NCBI GenBank assembly: GCA_049999805.1
Contig: JBNGIO010006191.1
Coordinates: forward strand, 162,151-226,150
Direction: 5' to 3'
Origin: Folioceros fuciformis
Taxonomy: Eukaryota > Anthocerotophyta > Anthocerotopsida > Anthocerotales
DNA length: 64,000 nucleotides
Shown here: positions 44,458-55,188 of the stretch, one piece after another
Position numbering within the stretch: the first letter of the stretch is position 1
Layout: every line of letters starts with the position of its first letter
Translations under genes and position numbers: made by a program
The notes under the pieces: model-generated
What the model was told of the DNA's origin: nothing
Seen by the model: only the letters and a program-made list of their open reading frames with translations
Database searches by the model: none

Positions 44458-44949
44458 TTGAGGAAACAAATGTACAAGTTAAGCATCTCATTGTACATGT
44501 TTATTATGGTAATCTACTTTTCTGATCATTGTTGTGAAACAATTCAACATGAGTTAGCCACAACAAATTTCATAGGCGACGACACTCGAGGTTACTCTTG
44601 TGGGGGAAGGTTGGCATTAAACGATGCCACTAGTCTCCTACTTCTACAAGCTGGTGTGTCTACCCTCATTGAAGGAGCAGCAGAACTATTCCCAGGAGGA
44701 CATCCTTATGAAGTTTTGTACACCATCCCAACTTATTTCAAAGGTGTAGCATCATGCATATATCAAATCCCCGACATGGTAACATCGGGGCATTGTTTTG
44801 CACTCTTGTTGAAGTTGACAACGGAGTTGATGGAGGACTATTGTGTTGGATATCTAAGTGCATCATACATCAAAATAGGATATTACAATGTATACTACAA
44901 TCTTGAACCCCCAAGTCCCCCTTCCGACGTTTGTCTTCCACCCAAGTAA
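44458..44949 (+). CDS. Putative secreted cysteine-containing protein, unrecognised
   Basis: A 163-residue frame in AT-rich surroundings. The N-terminus (MRKQMYKLSISLYMFIMVIY) has a hydrophobic core of about 12 residues after basic residues, as in a signal peptide, with a possible cleavage near residue 25. The rest contains seven or eight Cys (HCCE, YSCGG, ASCIY, GHCFA, DYCVG, DVCLP), Tyr-rich segments and a proline-rich tail (PPSPPSDVCLPPK). I do not recognise a family. No introns are apparent. It may be an orphan secreted peptide gene, or a chance frame; a 163-codon frame in AT-rich DNA with such regular features makes chance less likely. Confidence 0.45.
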   Translation: MRKQMYKLSISLYMFIMVIYFSDHCCETIQHELATTNFIGDDTRGYSCGGRLALNDATSLLLLQAGVSTLIEGAAELFPGGHPYEVLYTIPTYFKGVASCIYQIPDMVTSGHCFALLLKLTTELMEDYCVGYLSASYIKIGYYNVYYNLEPPSPPSDVCLPPK

Positions 44950-46696
44950 AAAATAATAGCAACAAGTTGTATTGACCAGTTGGGACGCTTGTGAGCTTGT
45001 TTCATTGAAATTTCACAAACCAATCTATTGTTCCTTTCTTCTTCCAATGCTTACAATGATCCCACTAACTTGGCACAAGCAAGATCTCTCACAAAACTAT
45101 GGGCACTAAGAACGCTATTATTGTAAGTGAATGAATTAATCACGTCGTCACGAGATATAATGTAATAAGGTAGATGCATAAATTACATTTTGATATAAAT
45201 TAAAATGAGACGCACATGGGACGAAAAGGTGAGTGGCCCGGTGGATAAATGAGCGAGATGGCGCACGTGTGTGCAGAGGTAGTTCGGGGAGCAAGGGGCG
45301 TAGGCCGCGTCGGGCATCGGGCATCGCGCTCCCTTCACAAATATATGCACATAATTACGTAAAGCCTGGAATGAGGCGTACGGCCGGCACGCCGTATGGG
45401 CCTTATGTCCACGCCACACAAGCCGCATTTCAACCTCATCATGTCCAGCATGCCCCCATGCCAACACGGAACCGGATGCTGGGCCCCACAAACTTTTATG
45501 CTACAGTGCATGCATGCAGCCCCCATCCCATCCCTTTCGACGGATCCCAGCCCTCCGGCGGGGGCCCCGGGGTCCGTGGACAGCGTGGGCCCCACACGGA
45601 TCCCCGTCCAAGTCCCGCCCAAATCCCACCCGACCCGGCCCGGCCCGACCGCCTCTATACCCTTCCGTGTCTTTTAGGGCCTTGTACATACATTCAATTC
45701 AGAAATGGGCACTTTTTCCCGAGAGGCCGGGTGCCAAGCTGGTAAGAAAAAGTAGCTTTCCGGTGAACACTCTGTGTGCGCTACTTTCTCACCGTGAATG
45801 AAAGCATTAATTTTCCACTTCCGGACCAGGGTCAGCTTACAAAAAGAAAAAGTATACCGCACATTTCTTCACGACTGCGTAGAAAAGAGATTTCATGAAG
45901 CCACAAGGGACGGGGACGTCGCCGTTGCCGTTGCCGTTGCCCCTGTTGATGCGCAACACAGGATACTGTATGTATATTGAAGCCTGAAACGGCCTTCTGA
46001 CTTCGCGGGAGAGATGGAACTGCAGGCAAGGATGCTAACGATCTGCCCGATTCGGGCTCACGACGCAGCTCGATGGCCACACACACAGTTCAGCTACAAT
46101 GGCGGCCTACCTATCCTCTCCTGGATTGGGCCTCCTCCATCCATCTCCCGTGCGACGGGGCCAGGGCCAGGGCCAGGGCCAGGGCCAGGGCTAGGGCTAG
46201 GGCCAGGGCCATTGCCTGGGCCTGCCTCCGCCTGCGTCCATCCTGTCCAGAGCCACATTTGGTAGTCGTTGCTGCACGCTGGAACCGCCACACGCTTGCA
46301 AAAATGTGCCACCTTTCTTCATTCCGTTAGGGTGTCTGAATGGTTTCCCGGTCGTCGGTCCCGGATCCTTGGGCCCGGTCTTGGGAAAGCCAAGGATTGC
46401 ATTTACTGTCTGGATGGCTGTCGGCATGAGCTGTATCAAATCAGGCTCTTGCTTCTGGCATGGCAGTCCGCTTGTCTACAACGCTCTGCGCTCCTGGTGG
46501 TTGGGGAGGAGTACAAGGTATAATTTACAGTCTGGATGCTCAGACCTTGGACGCGTGCACTGCACAAGTTGCTCCCTCTCGATGACGCTTATGAGAAAGC
46601 CTTGGTAGTTTAGTGTAAAGAGGGAGGGATCTGAATGTCCAAGTGGGGCACCCGGGACCTTTAAGTGGCCTTCGCTTGTGCTAGGAGCCTAGCCTC
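44950..46696. other. Spacer upstream of the LRR gene
   Basis: AT-rich to about 45200, then GC-rich. Short simple repeats: (gccgtt)n at about 45920-45943 and (ccaggg/ctaggg)n at 46160-46210. Overlapping open frames on both strands at 45183-45801 reflect the GC-rich composition and show no domain. The promoter and 5' UTR of the LRR gene lie at the right end. Confidence 0.45.
46160..46210. repeat. Hexanucleotide repeat (ccaggg)n
   Basis: Eight or nine units of ccaggg, two of them ctaggg. It lies about 500-600 bp upstream of the LRR gene start. Confidence 0.9.
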
Positions 46697-49600
46697 TTGA
46701 ATGCCCAGTGCTGGCGTGTTGGCCGGCTCGCTCGGAGCAGCTTAAAGCGCTTTAGGACCTTGTTTTCAAGCTTTGGGGCTATGGCGGATCCGGGGAGTGA
46801 GCCTGAGCCTCAGTTGCTGGCGTTGCTGGCTGACCTCGAGTCCGAGTCGCCAACGCTGCAACAACTCGCGTCCGTGGACCTGTGGGGGAGCTATTTCGAT
46901 TGCGATTGCCAGGACGGGGAGTGCCAACACCGCGGACAGTGGCACTGGGATGTGCGCTTGCGGTTGCTCACAGCCATCGGCAACTGCCACACGCTCGCCA
47001 CCATTCACCTCAATCCGCTCTGGCTCTTGACGGGTTGCAGCGTGAGGGAGGGCGAGGCCCTGGCGCTTTTCTCAGGCTTGCAGAACAACCCTGTGCTGCA
47101 GGAGCTGGATTTGTGCGGCTACAAGGGCTTTGTCACCACACCAGCTTGCCGGCAGGCACTCACTGCGGTCGTCCGCTCAACGTACCGCTCCTTGGATTTC
47201 CTCGGACTGCAACATGTGGGCTTGACTGCCCACGGACTGGGTGACATCGGTGCAGCCCTTTGGCGCAATGTCTCCGGCTCCGTCCTCTCTGGCTTGGCTT
47301 TGTGCGGGAACCACATTGGGAATGCTGTCGGGGCGCACCACTTGGCTCAAATCCTCACCAACTCGCCCGCGCTCCGCACTCTCTGGATTGGCGAGATAGG
47401 CATGGACGAGGAAGGAGCGGCGCTCATCGCACGCGCCCTGGCGCAGACCACCACGCTCACACAGCTTCGAATCGGAGATGCCGTGCCAGGGAATGTGCCC
47501 ATGCACATCATTCCCCTGCTCCAAGCTTTGGTGTGGCCCGATGACTCCGACGAGTTTTGGGATTCTCCTCCTCCTCCTGGGCCTGCTGCTTTCAATTACT
47601 CCATCACTCTGCTTACTATCGACTGTCCGGGAGGGCAGGAGGCTGTGGAGCCGGGGCTGGGAGAGGCCCTGGCTCGGGTGCTTCGGTCTAACCGTGCTCT
47701 CGATCAGCTCTGGGTTGCCAGCTTCTTCGTCACTCGCGGGTTGGGAGGGCTGCGCGACAACACCACCATCACGACGCTCCAAGTGAGGCACAGGCTGTCT
47801 TCCCACGATGCTGACATGGATCCTCTGCTGCTATCCATCCTTGGGGAGTGCAACACAATCCAGGAGCTGCAGCTCGAGTTTGAGAAGCCCTTCCGTGCTT
47901 GTGGCTTCACCAAGGAACTCTTCCAGGGCTTGAAGGATAACAAACCTGGCGTCAAGAGGCTCAGGTTGGATGGCTGGGACGGGCTCGACGACCACATGTT
48001 TCAAGACCTGATTCAATCTCTCCCCACCAACACCAGCCTGGAGGACGTTTCTATCAAGGGCACCTCGTGGGAACAGCAAGGCAAGACGAAAAAATTGGTG
48101 AAAACGTTGAGGGACACGAGAGTGGAGCCGCATCTGTTGGCGTTGCTTGCAGAGTTGGAGTCCGAGTTGCCTGTGCTGCAACGACTCCCACCTTTGGATC
48201 TCTGGGGGAGCTACTTCAATTGCACTTGCCAGGACCAGGAATGTTATCACCGCGGGGAGTGGCAGTGGGAGGTGCGCCTGCGCCTGCTCAAAGCCATCGG
48301 CAATTGCCGCACGCTGAGGAAGATTCGGCTCAATCCTGCTTGGAGGACGGGTTACAGCGTGACGCAGCAGGAGGCGTTGGCGCTGTTTTCGGGCTTGGAA
48401 CACAACCTTGTGCTGCGGGAGCTGGATTTGTGTGGCTACCAGGGATTTGTGACCACACCAGCCTGCGTACAGGCACTGACAGCTGTCATCCTGACATCGT
48501 ATCGCTCATTGGAGGTCCTGGATTTGCGGTATGCGGGATTGAGCGCAGATGGGCTGGGTGACATCGTTTCAGCTCTGCTACGCAATGGCACCTCCTCAGT
48601 CCTTACAAGATTGGCTCTCTGCGGAAACCACATCGGAAATGCTGTCGGGGCGCAACACCTGGCCGACCTCCTCATCGACTCGCTCACGCTGCGCAGTATC
48701 TCGATTAGGAACATAGGCATGGACGAGGAAGGCGCAGTGCTCATCGCAGAGGCCCTGGCGTACACCTCCACACTGACCGGGCTTAGGATAGGAGATGAGG
48801 TGCCTTGGAAACCAACGAAAACGCATCCAGCGCCCATGCTCACCACTCTCCTGCTCCAGGCATTGGTGTGGCCTGAGTCCTCACATCCGACTTCGCGGGG
48901 CCAAGGCCTCAACAATGAGAAGGATGGGGGTTTGATTACGAGATGGAAGGATATGGGTCATGGCTTTCTCTCGGGATTGAATCACCCGCGGAGTGGCAGA
49001 GGCTTAAAGGACGACCTCATGGATGCTGTTGCTATTCCACTACTCCAAGCTGTCCCTCCGGATCAGGATTCGGCGAGGTGTTCTGGCGCTCGTATTCCCC
49101 CTCCCACTGTTTACAATCGCTCCGTCACGTCGCTTGTCGTTGAGTGTCGTGGGGGCCAGCAGGTCGTGGACCCGGGGCTGGGAGAAGCCTTGGGTCGCGT
49201 CCTTCGCTCCAACCGTGCTCTCAGTGAGCTCTGGATTGATAGCTTCTTCATCGCTTGCGGATTGGAATCGCTGCGTGAGAGCAGCAACATCACCAAACTC
49301 AAACTGGTTCACTCCAAGCACTCGGACGACGATGACATGGATCCTATGCTGATCGAGGTCCTTCAAGAGTGCAAGACTGTTCGGCATCTGCAGCTTCAAT
49401 TTGAGAAGCCCTTCGGTCCATGCGCGTTCACCAAGGCGTTTTTCCAAGGGTTACACAGCAACCGCAGCATCAAGAGGCTCGTCTTGGATAGCTGGGATGG
49501 ATTGGATGATGATATGTTCCACGATTTGATGGGCTCTCTTGGACATGACTCCAACAACGTTCTAGAGAAAATCTCTTGTAAGAAAACATCCTGGGAGAGG

Positions 49601-49798
49601 GAAGGCTATGTCAAGATCATCGACAGCAGGCTTGCCCTCCTAAGAGCCACGCGAAACCGCAAGGTATGTGTCCCAGCTGGCCACCCAGTTGTCTTCATCG
49701 GTTCCTTCAGAAACCACAAATTGAGAGCTGACAGGGGAGCTTTTCTGTTCTTACTTGTGCAGGCTCGGAAGGCCAAGTCCAACCTCCGGCTATGGTAA
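46697..49798 (+). CDS. Large leucine-rich-repeat protein made of two tandem modules
   Basis: Up to 1033 residues; a likely alternative start is 46781 (MADPGSEPEP), 28 codons in. Two copies of one module of about 450-500 residues follow each other: residues about 33-477 and 478-990 from the first ATG. Paired landmarks: DLWGSYFDCDCQDGECQHRG / DLWGSYFNCTCQDQECYHRG; LALFSGLQNNPVLQELDLCG / LALFSGLEHNLVLRELDLCG; GLALCGNHIGNAVGAHHLA / RLALCGNHIGNAVGAQHLA; GMDEEGAALIARALA / GMDEEGAVLIAEALA. LRRs are of the ribonuclease-inhibitor/NLRC type. Each module opens with a conserved C-x-C-x4-C-x-H cluster that could bind metal. Module 2 has an insertion of about 45 residues. Near the 3' end 49664-49762 (gtatgt...gtgcag) looks like a 99-bp intron without a stop; removal gives a protein ending ARKAKSNLRLW. 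No kinase, NB-ARC or membrane segment is visible; function unknown. Confidence 0.82.
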   Translation: MNAQCWRVGRLARSSLKRFRTLFSSFGAMADPGSEPEPQLLALLADLESESPTLQQLASVDLWGSYFDCDCQDGECQHRGQWHWDVRLRLLTAIGNCHTLATIHLNPLWLLTGCSVREGEALALFSGLQNNPVLQELDLCGYKGFVTTPACRQALTAVVRSTYRSLDFLGLQHVGLTAHGLGDIGAALWRNVSGSVLSGLALCGNHIGNAVGAHHLAQILTNSPALRTLWIGEIGMDEEGAALIARALAQTTTLTQLRIGDAVPGNVPMHIIPLLQALVWPDDSDEFWDSPPPPGPAAFNYSITLLTIDCPGGQEAVEPGLGEALARVLRSNRALDQLWVASFFVTRGLGGLRDNTTITTLQVRHRLSSHDADMDPLLLSILGECNTIQELQLEFEKPFRACGFTKELFQGLKDNKPGVKRLRLDGWDGLDDHMFQDLIQSLPTNTSLEDVSIKGTSWEQQGKTKKLVKTLRDTRVEPHLLALLAELESELPVLQRLPPLDLWGSYFNCTCQDQECYHRGEWQWEVRLRLLKAIGNCRTLRKIRLNPAWRTGYSVTQQEALALFSGLEHNLVLRELDLCGYQGFVTTPACVQALTAVILTSYRSLEVLDLRYAGLSADGLGDIVSALLRNGTSSVLTRLALCGNHIGNAVGAQHLADLLIDSLTLRSISIRNIGMDEEGAVLIAEALAYTSTLTGLRIGDEVPWKPTKTHPAPMLTTLLLQALVWPESSHPTSRGQGLNNEKDGGLITRWKDMGHGFLSGLNHPRSGRGLKDDLMDAVAIPLLQAVPPDQDSARCSGARIPPPTVYNRSVTSLVVECRGGQQVVDPGLGEALGRVLRSNRALSELWIDSFFIACGLESLRESSNITKLKLVHSKHSDDDDMDPMLIEVLQECKTVRHLQLQFEKPFGPCAFTKAFFQGLHSNRSIKRLVLDSWDGLDDDMFHDLMGSLGHDSNNVLEKISCKKTSWEREGYVKIIDSRLALLRATRNRKVCVPAGHPVVFIGSFRNHKLRADRGAFLFLLVQARKAKSNLRLW

Positions 49799-50280
49799 CC
49801 CGTAACCGTTGGTTGCGACTCTCAGGTTCTTCGGATCATTACCAAGTTGTTGCTGATGCAACTGGTCCGAGGAAGAAGCCAAAGATATTCCCAACACGGT
49901 GGCGGGGCACTCGCCCCAACGGAGCGAGTGCTGTCTTTCATTAGTGCCCCATATCGCCCGACGCGTGCCATCTGTATACAGTATGTACATACCGTTATCT
50001 CGCATTCAGATATGGGAGGAGTGAGATTTCGAAGGAACGAAAATCACCATCCCTGGAAGACGAGACGTGACCACATCCTGCATCTGCTTTATGCGAGCTA
50101 GCACGCCGCCAGCAAAATCTTGGTCGAGTACCAATCTCTGCCTCTCAAATTTACATGAGTTGCTCCACGCCACGTCATGTCAGGGGTAATAGGATAGATG
50201 AACAGATTCCAAGAAAACGACAAGCGTACCCTGAGCAGGGATTTACGCTCCCTCTTGTCTGAAAAGGGTCAACCCACAAA
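49799..50280. other. 3' flank of the LRR gene, nothing recognised
   Basis: Probably 3' UTR and spacer; small open frames at 49790-50101 are without resemblance. Confidence 0.4.
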
Positions 50281-50284
50281 CAAC

Positions 50285-52930
50285 CAAACCTCCAGGAGCC
50301 CAGCATCTTCAGTTCCCAGAATTTGTGGGTGGGTACGGGGTTTACCGGCGATGGTCGTCGCCAGGAGCAAGAGCATCTGTAGCAACAATTTTTTGTGTAC
50401 CGTATCATGCCGTAGGATCACAGACGAGCTTATAAGATCTACCGATCGTCAGACTTCCGGCGTGAGTGGTCCGGCGAGGTTCCGTGGTAAACCATCACCT
50501 GTAAGCCAGCGTGGGTGATGAGCAGCCGTTACCTTGGATATGCACACGGGTGATGGTATCCACACTACCCGACCTTCCAAGCTGAGCTTTCTGGACCTGG
50601 CAGGCGTGCGTGATCGGGATGGGCGTAGTAAAGGTTGGAACCGTGAGCATGTTGTATCAGGAAGGGGAGCTTCATGAGGCCTTCGGAGCCCTGGAATCTC
50701 TGGCGCAGAGACTCTGCTATTTCTCAGTCTCTGTTTTGCACTGTCCTAAAACAGAATTTGGTTATGGGGCGACATATGCACAACTTCAGTGTCAAACTTG
50801 GGTACAATTCGATTGCATCCAGGGCGAACTGCATGTATATAAGTACATTCAGGTAGGGTATAGGAGGCCATGGATGTGTTCAGCAGGTAGGCAAAGCAGA
50901 TGTTTTCGCCTTTCTTCCAGCATCTCTGCATACGCTAAACATGGGAAACCTAATGAGGCAGTGCGTTGGTCCGGAGTGAAAGTGAAGGCTATTGCTTACG
51001 TCTTTGTCGCTGCTCTTTCAGCTTGTGCATCTTCTGCTGACTTGGAATCTGGCAAGGAAGTGCACTGTGATGCAGTGCAGGGTGGCATTTCTCCCGGCTT
51101 GTTTGCTGGCGCCAGCCTGGTGGACATACATGCAAAATGTGGTGAACTGAAACATGCACGCCTGGGTTTTCATAGCATGGGCACAAAGAATATGGTGACA
51201 TGGAGTGCCCTGATAGCTCGGTATGCAAACTGCAGTGACTGAATAATGCACGTGAGGTTTTTCACAGTATAACCGGACAGGACGTGGTGACGTTGCTCAT
51301 CTTTTGGCAGCAATTCTTGGCAAACATCGGTCTGAATCTTATTTCTGGTTTCATACAGAAGGGCAGGCGCTGCTCTCACTGATTGTTGAATGAGGTCTGC
51401 TGGATGGCAAACTGGTGAGCAACCGCTTGGTGGACACTTATACAGAATGTGGTGAACTGAACTGTTCGTTGTCCGCGTAAGGTGTTGTGGCTTAGATGGG
51501 TATACACAGTAAGGACTCGGTCAAGAGGCGCTTGACTGCATGGACAACTGGACCTCAATTTGGCTGAAAATTTTACTTTCGCTTGCCTGATGGCGCTGAT
51601 GACTCTCAAAAGGTCAAACAGCTGCACTTGCAGACTAACGCAAGAGGACTGCTGGATAACACACTGGTGGGCATGCAAGCAAAATGTGGTCAACTGATGA
51701 TGCACGCCAGATTTTTAACAGCTCGGCCACACACCTCGGCAAAGCTCCTTTTTTCTTAACAACTTTCCCCCGAAACCATGGAAGAAAAGGGGCATTGAAG
51801 TGAAAAAAAGTGGCACCCATGAATCCTAGTTTTTGAGAAAAATGACTTTTAGATATTTTTTTAAGAGAAAAATAATTTTCTATTCCATATGCTAGAAAAT
51901 ATATCTCTTCTGGGTATTATCACATAAGTTATATCACATAAGTTTTTATTTCTAAGTAATAAAAAACAATTTTCATTAAAACAATTTTAAATCCCCAAGT
52001 AAAAATTATTTGCCAAGGTCTGCAATCAATGGTGCCCTAGAGAACGGCAGGCATCTGCACTCACAAATTGTGGAACGAGGACTGCTGGATAACATAGTGT
52101 TGTGCACCTAGCTGGTGGCCATATCTGCAACACGTGGTGAACTGCAAGAGGCACGCCAGGTGCTTGACAGCAAGTTCCCTGACATCTGGGTATGGTGCTT
52201 GCGATGGTGGCCAGATACTAGAGCTCAAGCTTGTTTTGAGAAGATTTCTTTTGTCGCTAGTACACAGCCTGCTCTTTCTCCTTTGAGTAGCAGCTAGTCA
52301 TGATGGACTAGTCCACCGTCTGATTCCATCGCTGAACGGTGATGCATCCTACTATTGAGCACTACACCGGCGTGATCTTCTTGATCGAAGGGGCCATTTA
52401 GATGGGGCAAAGACGATGCTATTATCATGTCAAGGTACAGGGGCATTGACGCCTTCGTTGAATGCTTGCCAAAGTTACAGAAAAAGAGGGGGGCGATGTG
52501 GTGTCTTGAAAGCAGTGATAGACTGGAACGTCCTGGTGTGGTTGTGAAGGCTTTGTGGGGCTGGTTCCCCAGGCACGCACATGTGCTGATGGCAAATTCG
52601 TATGCGGACGCGGGTAGGGGGGCCGATGTAGACAGGACTCAGACACAGAAAAGTGGCAGGAGGTAGCGAGAAACTTGCAGTCGGGATTATTGAGCTGAGT
52701 AAGCCGGTTCAGGTTCTGGTTGGTGTAAGGAGAGGATGTTGGGCTCAACGTATACAATACCAGTGCACGTGTGAAGCAGGAAGGTCACAGAATTTGTGTT
52801 GAAGCCACAGTATGAGAAGGTGCTTGCTAGATGTGCCCACCATCTACCTCCGACTTTGAGTGGGACACCACTGGTAGTCGAGAAGACTCGGTGGTGTGAG
52901 TCTATTTCCTTTCCGACCATCAAAAATACA
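50285..52930 (+). pseudogene. Degenerate DYW-class PPR pseudogene
   Basis: A decayed relative of PPR genes 1 and 2, plus strand. At 50347-50380 it reads GDGRRQEQEHL then a stop, matching the sequence before their PDF-like motif. A surviving frame at 50610-51242 reads VGTVSMLYQEGELHEAFGAL, then ISAYAKHGKPNEAV, then ASSADLESGKEVHCDAVQGG, each nearly the same as in the intact genes but joined by frame changes. Further pieces (NKIQ-type debris at 51250-51720, HLHSQIVERGLLDN at about 52050-52090, ADAGRGADVDRTQTQ near 52600) and the deaminase part (LKPQYEK, GTPLVVEKTR at 52800-52890) follow, interrupted by an AT-rich insertion at about 51780-52010. Multiple stops and indels exclude function. Confidence 0.85.
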
Positions 52931-53009
52931 GTCACACTGAACTTAATTTCTACTTAGTTATTCGAGCCAATATCTGTTTAGGCACTCAAGCCTGAACTGT
53001 AACTTCAAT

Positions 53010-53225
53010 CACAATCTGAGAGAATTTCAATCATGGTCTCTTGGCCATTGCAACATTTGTCGACTTCTTCAGGCGCAATCAGAATTCATTGGAATAATAC
53101 CCAATCCTTCAAGGAAACACAAATGCGAATTGGTGAATGTGCCGCATCATGTTCGTAGCAGGAGCACCGGATAACCGCTGGGGAAAACCTCCAGTTCGCA
53201 TTACACAAATTACCCAGTTGAAGTT
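53010..53225 (-). pseudogene. Fragment of HAL3 exon 2 (third copy)
   Basis: The plus strand here (for example ttcaaggaaacacaaatgcg, attggtgaa, and gttcgtagcaggagcacc) aligns by eye with 53318-53530 in exon 2 of the intact HAL3 gene immediately next door, at clearly lower identity and with indels. No open frame is kept. It is a partial, decayed tandem copy. Confidence 0.65.
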
Positions 53226-53284
53226 GCGAGTGGCGTCTTAGCCACCCGTAGATACCATTGTCGTATTTAATATACAAGGAACTT

Positions 53285-54192
53285 TCACGGCAAAGCTTCC
53301 GGAAACAAGAGCTTCAACCTGGATTTGAGAGAGTCTTCAATCGTGGTCGGTTCGGCCATAGCTCCGTTTCCGACGTCGCCACAAGCAAGCACTTTCGGAA
53401 TAGGACTAATTATCACAACGCCAAGTTCTTCAAGAACCTTCAAATGCGGCTTGGTGAAAGGACTATCCCACATCAACGTGTTCATAGCTGGAGCGACAAA
53501 GAACGGCTTTGAAAAATCCCAAGCTCGCACGATGCAAGTTACCAAATTGTCACAAATGCCATTGGCAACCTGCAAAAGGACAGAAACAGTGAGCTAATTG
53601 CACTGCACCATCTCGGCAGTATGAACCTGTGTAGACAAATGAAAGTAGACGGACTGCGACCTACACAAGGGTGACCTGCACGAAGTCCTGATGTAGGTCA
53701 ACTTCTCAGTATACCAGACACAAGTCTAGGATGTATGAGAACGAGACCGAAACACTCTTGCACATTAGGAGGGGTCAAAGTTAGAGTAGATCTCAAATCT
53801 TCGACAGTGACAAAAATGTGCGTGACCTACGACATAAATCAAGACGCCAATGGGCAATCATGGGATGTTCTGACCTTAGCAAGCGTGTTGGCAGAAAGAG
53901 GGGCAATCACTAAGGCATCGGCCCATCGCCTTAACTCAATATGAAGGACAGTGTCCCCTTTCTTCGTCCAGCTTGACCACTCGTGTTCATCGGTATACAA
54001 TGCCACACCGGGTGACAGAGATCTGGAGTCGATGAAGTGCAACGCCGACTTGGTGACTACAACGGCTACCTCCGCCCACTGCGACACGCCGACCGCAAGC
54101 GCAGTGAGCTTTATGGCTGCCACGCTTCCTGTCGCCGCAACGATGACGCGGGGCTTCCTCGGCTTGGACTCGACACCGCCACCGGACGCCAT
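53285..54192 (-). CDS. HAL3: Phosphopantothenoylcysteine decarboxylase (HAL3-type flavoprotein), two exons
   Basis: FMN enzyme of coenzyme A synthesis, decarboxylating 4'-phosphopantothenoylcysteine; in Arabidopsis HAL3 also affects salt and growth responses. Exons 54192-53875 and 53569-53285 join in phase 0 (donor gtcaga, acceptor ttgcag), giving 200 residues (AtHAL3a 209). The chosen start is MASGGG at 54192; the frame is open upstream to 54297, but that part overlaps the decayed CMC2 exon 3. Landmarks: PRVIVAATGSVAAIKL, VVTKSALHF, WADALVIAPLSANTLAK. Active-site residues are all present: His84 (LHIELRRW), Asn136 (APAMNT) and Cys169 (VLACGD), each six below the Arabidopsis numbering I remember. 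This is the functional HAL3 of a duplicated CMC2-HAL3 block; the other copy at 56790-57675 is dead. Confidence 0.94.
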
Positions 54193-54289
54193 ACGGCCAC
54201 AAAACCTAATGTCCACAGCAGCCCATACGACGGTGTCCTCGGGCGTCAGCCACAGTCCGCCCAGCAGCAGGGACCGTACACTGCGCTCT

Positions 54290-54690
54290 TCTGGCACGGA
54301 GCTTGTCCTGCGGCTTCCTGCTTAATCCAGTTTGCTGCCCGCTTCACCTCTTGTTGCACGGTTGAGCAAAACATTAGTTGCCAAGACACGCAAGGGGCCG
54401 TTCGAGAACATCCACAAGCGGGATGTCACAGACCACTTGCCTACAGCAAGCGGCTAGCTGATACTTCAGCACATTGCACTCTCCAAAGAAATTAGACACG
54501 GAATGTTCGGGACACCTCTTGAACTGCTTGACGCTCTGCACAGGAAGCAACTTGAAGACTCCACTAATCGCATCCCAACTGCTGCACAAGCGAGACATCC
54601 TTGATCGCGGAGTTCACTTACGTTCGGGCACACAGGATCCTGGCGGAAAGCCAGCTCTGGCAGGTTTTTGCCCTAGAGTGCCACCAACGT
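54290..54690 (-). pseudogene. CMC2 pseudogene (copy A)
   Basis: Homologous to the intact CMC2 at 57722-58151 and in the same position relative to HAL3. The exon 2 equivalent still reads KQFKRC and FFGECNVLKYQLAAC, but one codon and the His/Asp after the first Cys motif are lost, and the exon ends Gln-Val before an altered donor. The exon 1 equivalent (about 54690-54630) has no ATG at the homologous place. The acceptor of exon 3 is destroyed (gcagaaag in the intact copy, gcaacaag here) and exon 3 has a frame-shifting indel. It therefore cannot make CMC2. Confidence 0.8.
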
Positions 54691-54699
54691 GCTAGTGGG

Positions 54700-55188
54700 T
54701 ACTTCAAAATATGGAACGAGTGATCGGAGTGCCCTATAACCACAAACGTCACCGGACCCGGGCCCAACGACTAGCCCCCACCGGGAACAACAGGTCAAAT
54801 GTTAACATGTACATCTTGCTTTGTTTTCTTGATGATAACAGAAACTCAACTTCTGATCTCGTCCTCCGCTTCACATAGAATACTTAAATTAGTTGTACTT
54901 GGGGGTTGATTTAGGGTGATTGCCGGTCTTCGTGAGTGATAGAAGGAAGAGCAACAAGAAGTTGACGATGGTGGCACCATGGGAGGCAAAGAAGATCCGC
55001 GCATACTAGGCAAACTACGAATTTAGGTGTAACGCATATCTCTATCGTCGGACAAGATCTCTGACATACCAAAGAATTTTTGCAGATCTTGTCCAGCAAT
55101 GGAGAGCAGCCAATCACAAGACCATGGAAACTGTATCTAATACAAAATCCACATTATGGGATATCGCCTTATTCACCTCAATATGCAT
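54700..55188. other. Spacer and 3' flank of the DOMON/b561 gene
   Basis: No gene recognised; it probably includes the 3' UTR of the minus-strand gene starting at 55189. Confidence 0.4.

Noticed and set aside
45183-45801. Six overlapping open frames on both strands at 45.2-45.8 kb
   Set aside because: GC-rich, proline/glycine-rich translations with no domain; no frame stands out.
54193-54297. Longer HAL3 start at 54297
   Set aside because: The extra 35 residues overlap the homologue of CMC2 exon 3 in another frame and are not conserved in HAL3; MASGGG at 54192 gives the expected length.
53735-54495. Plus-strand frames over the HAL3 block (53951-54325, 54037-54495, 57527-57871, 57708-58175)
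   Set aside because: They are antisense to HAL3 and CMC2 exons, whose homology and splice sites are clear.
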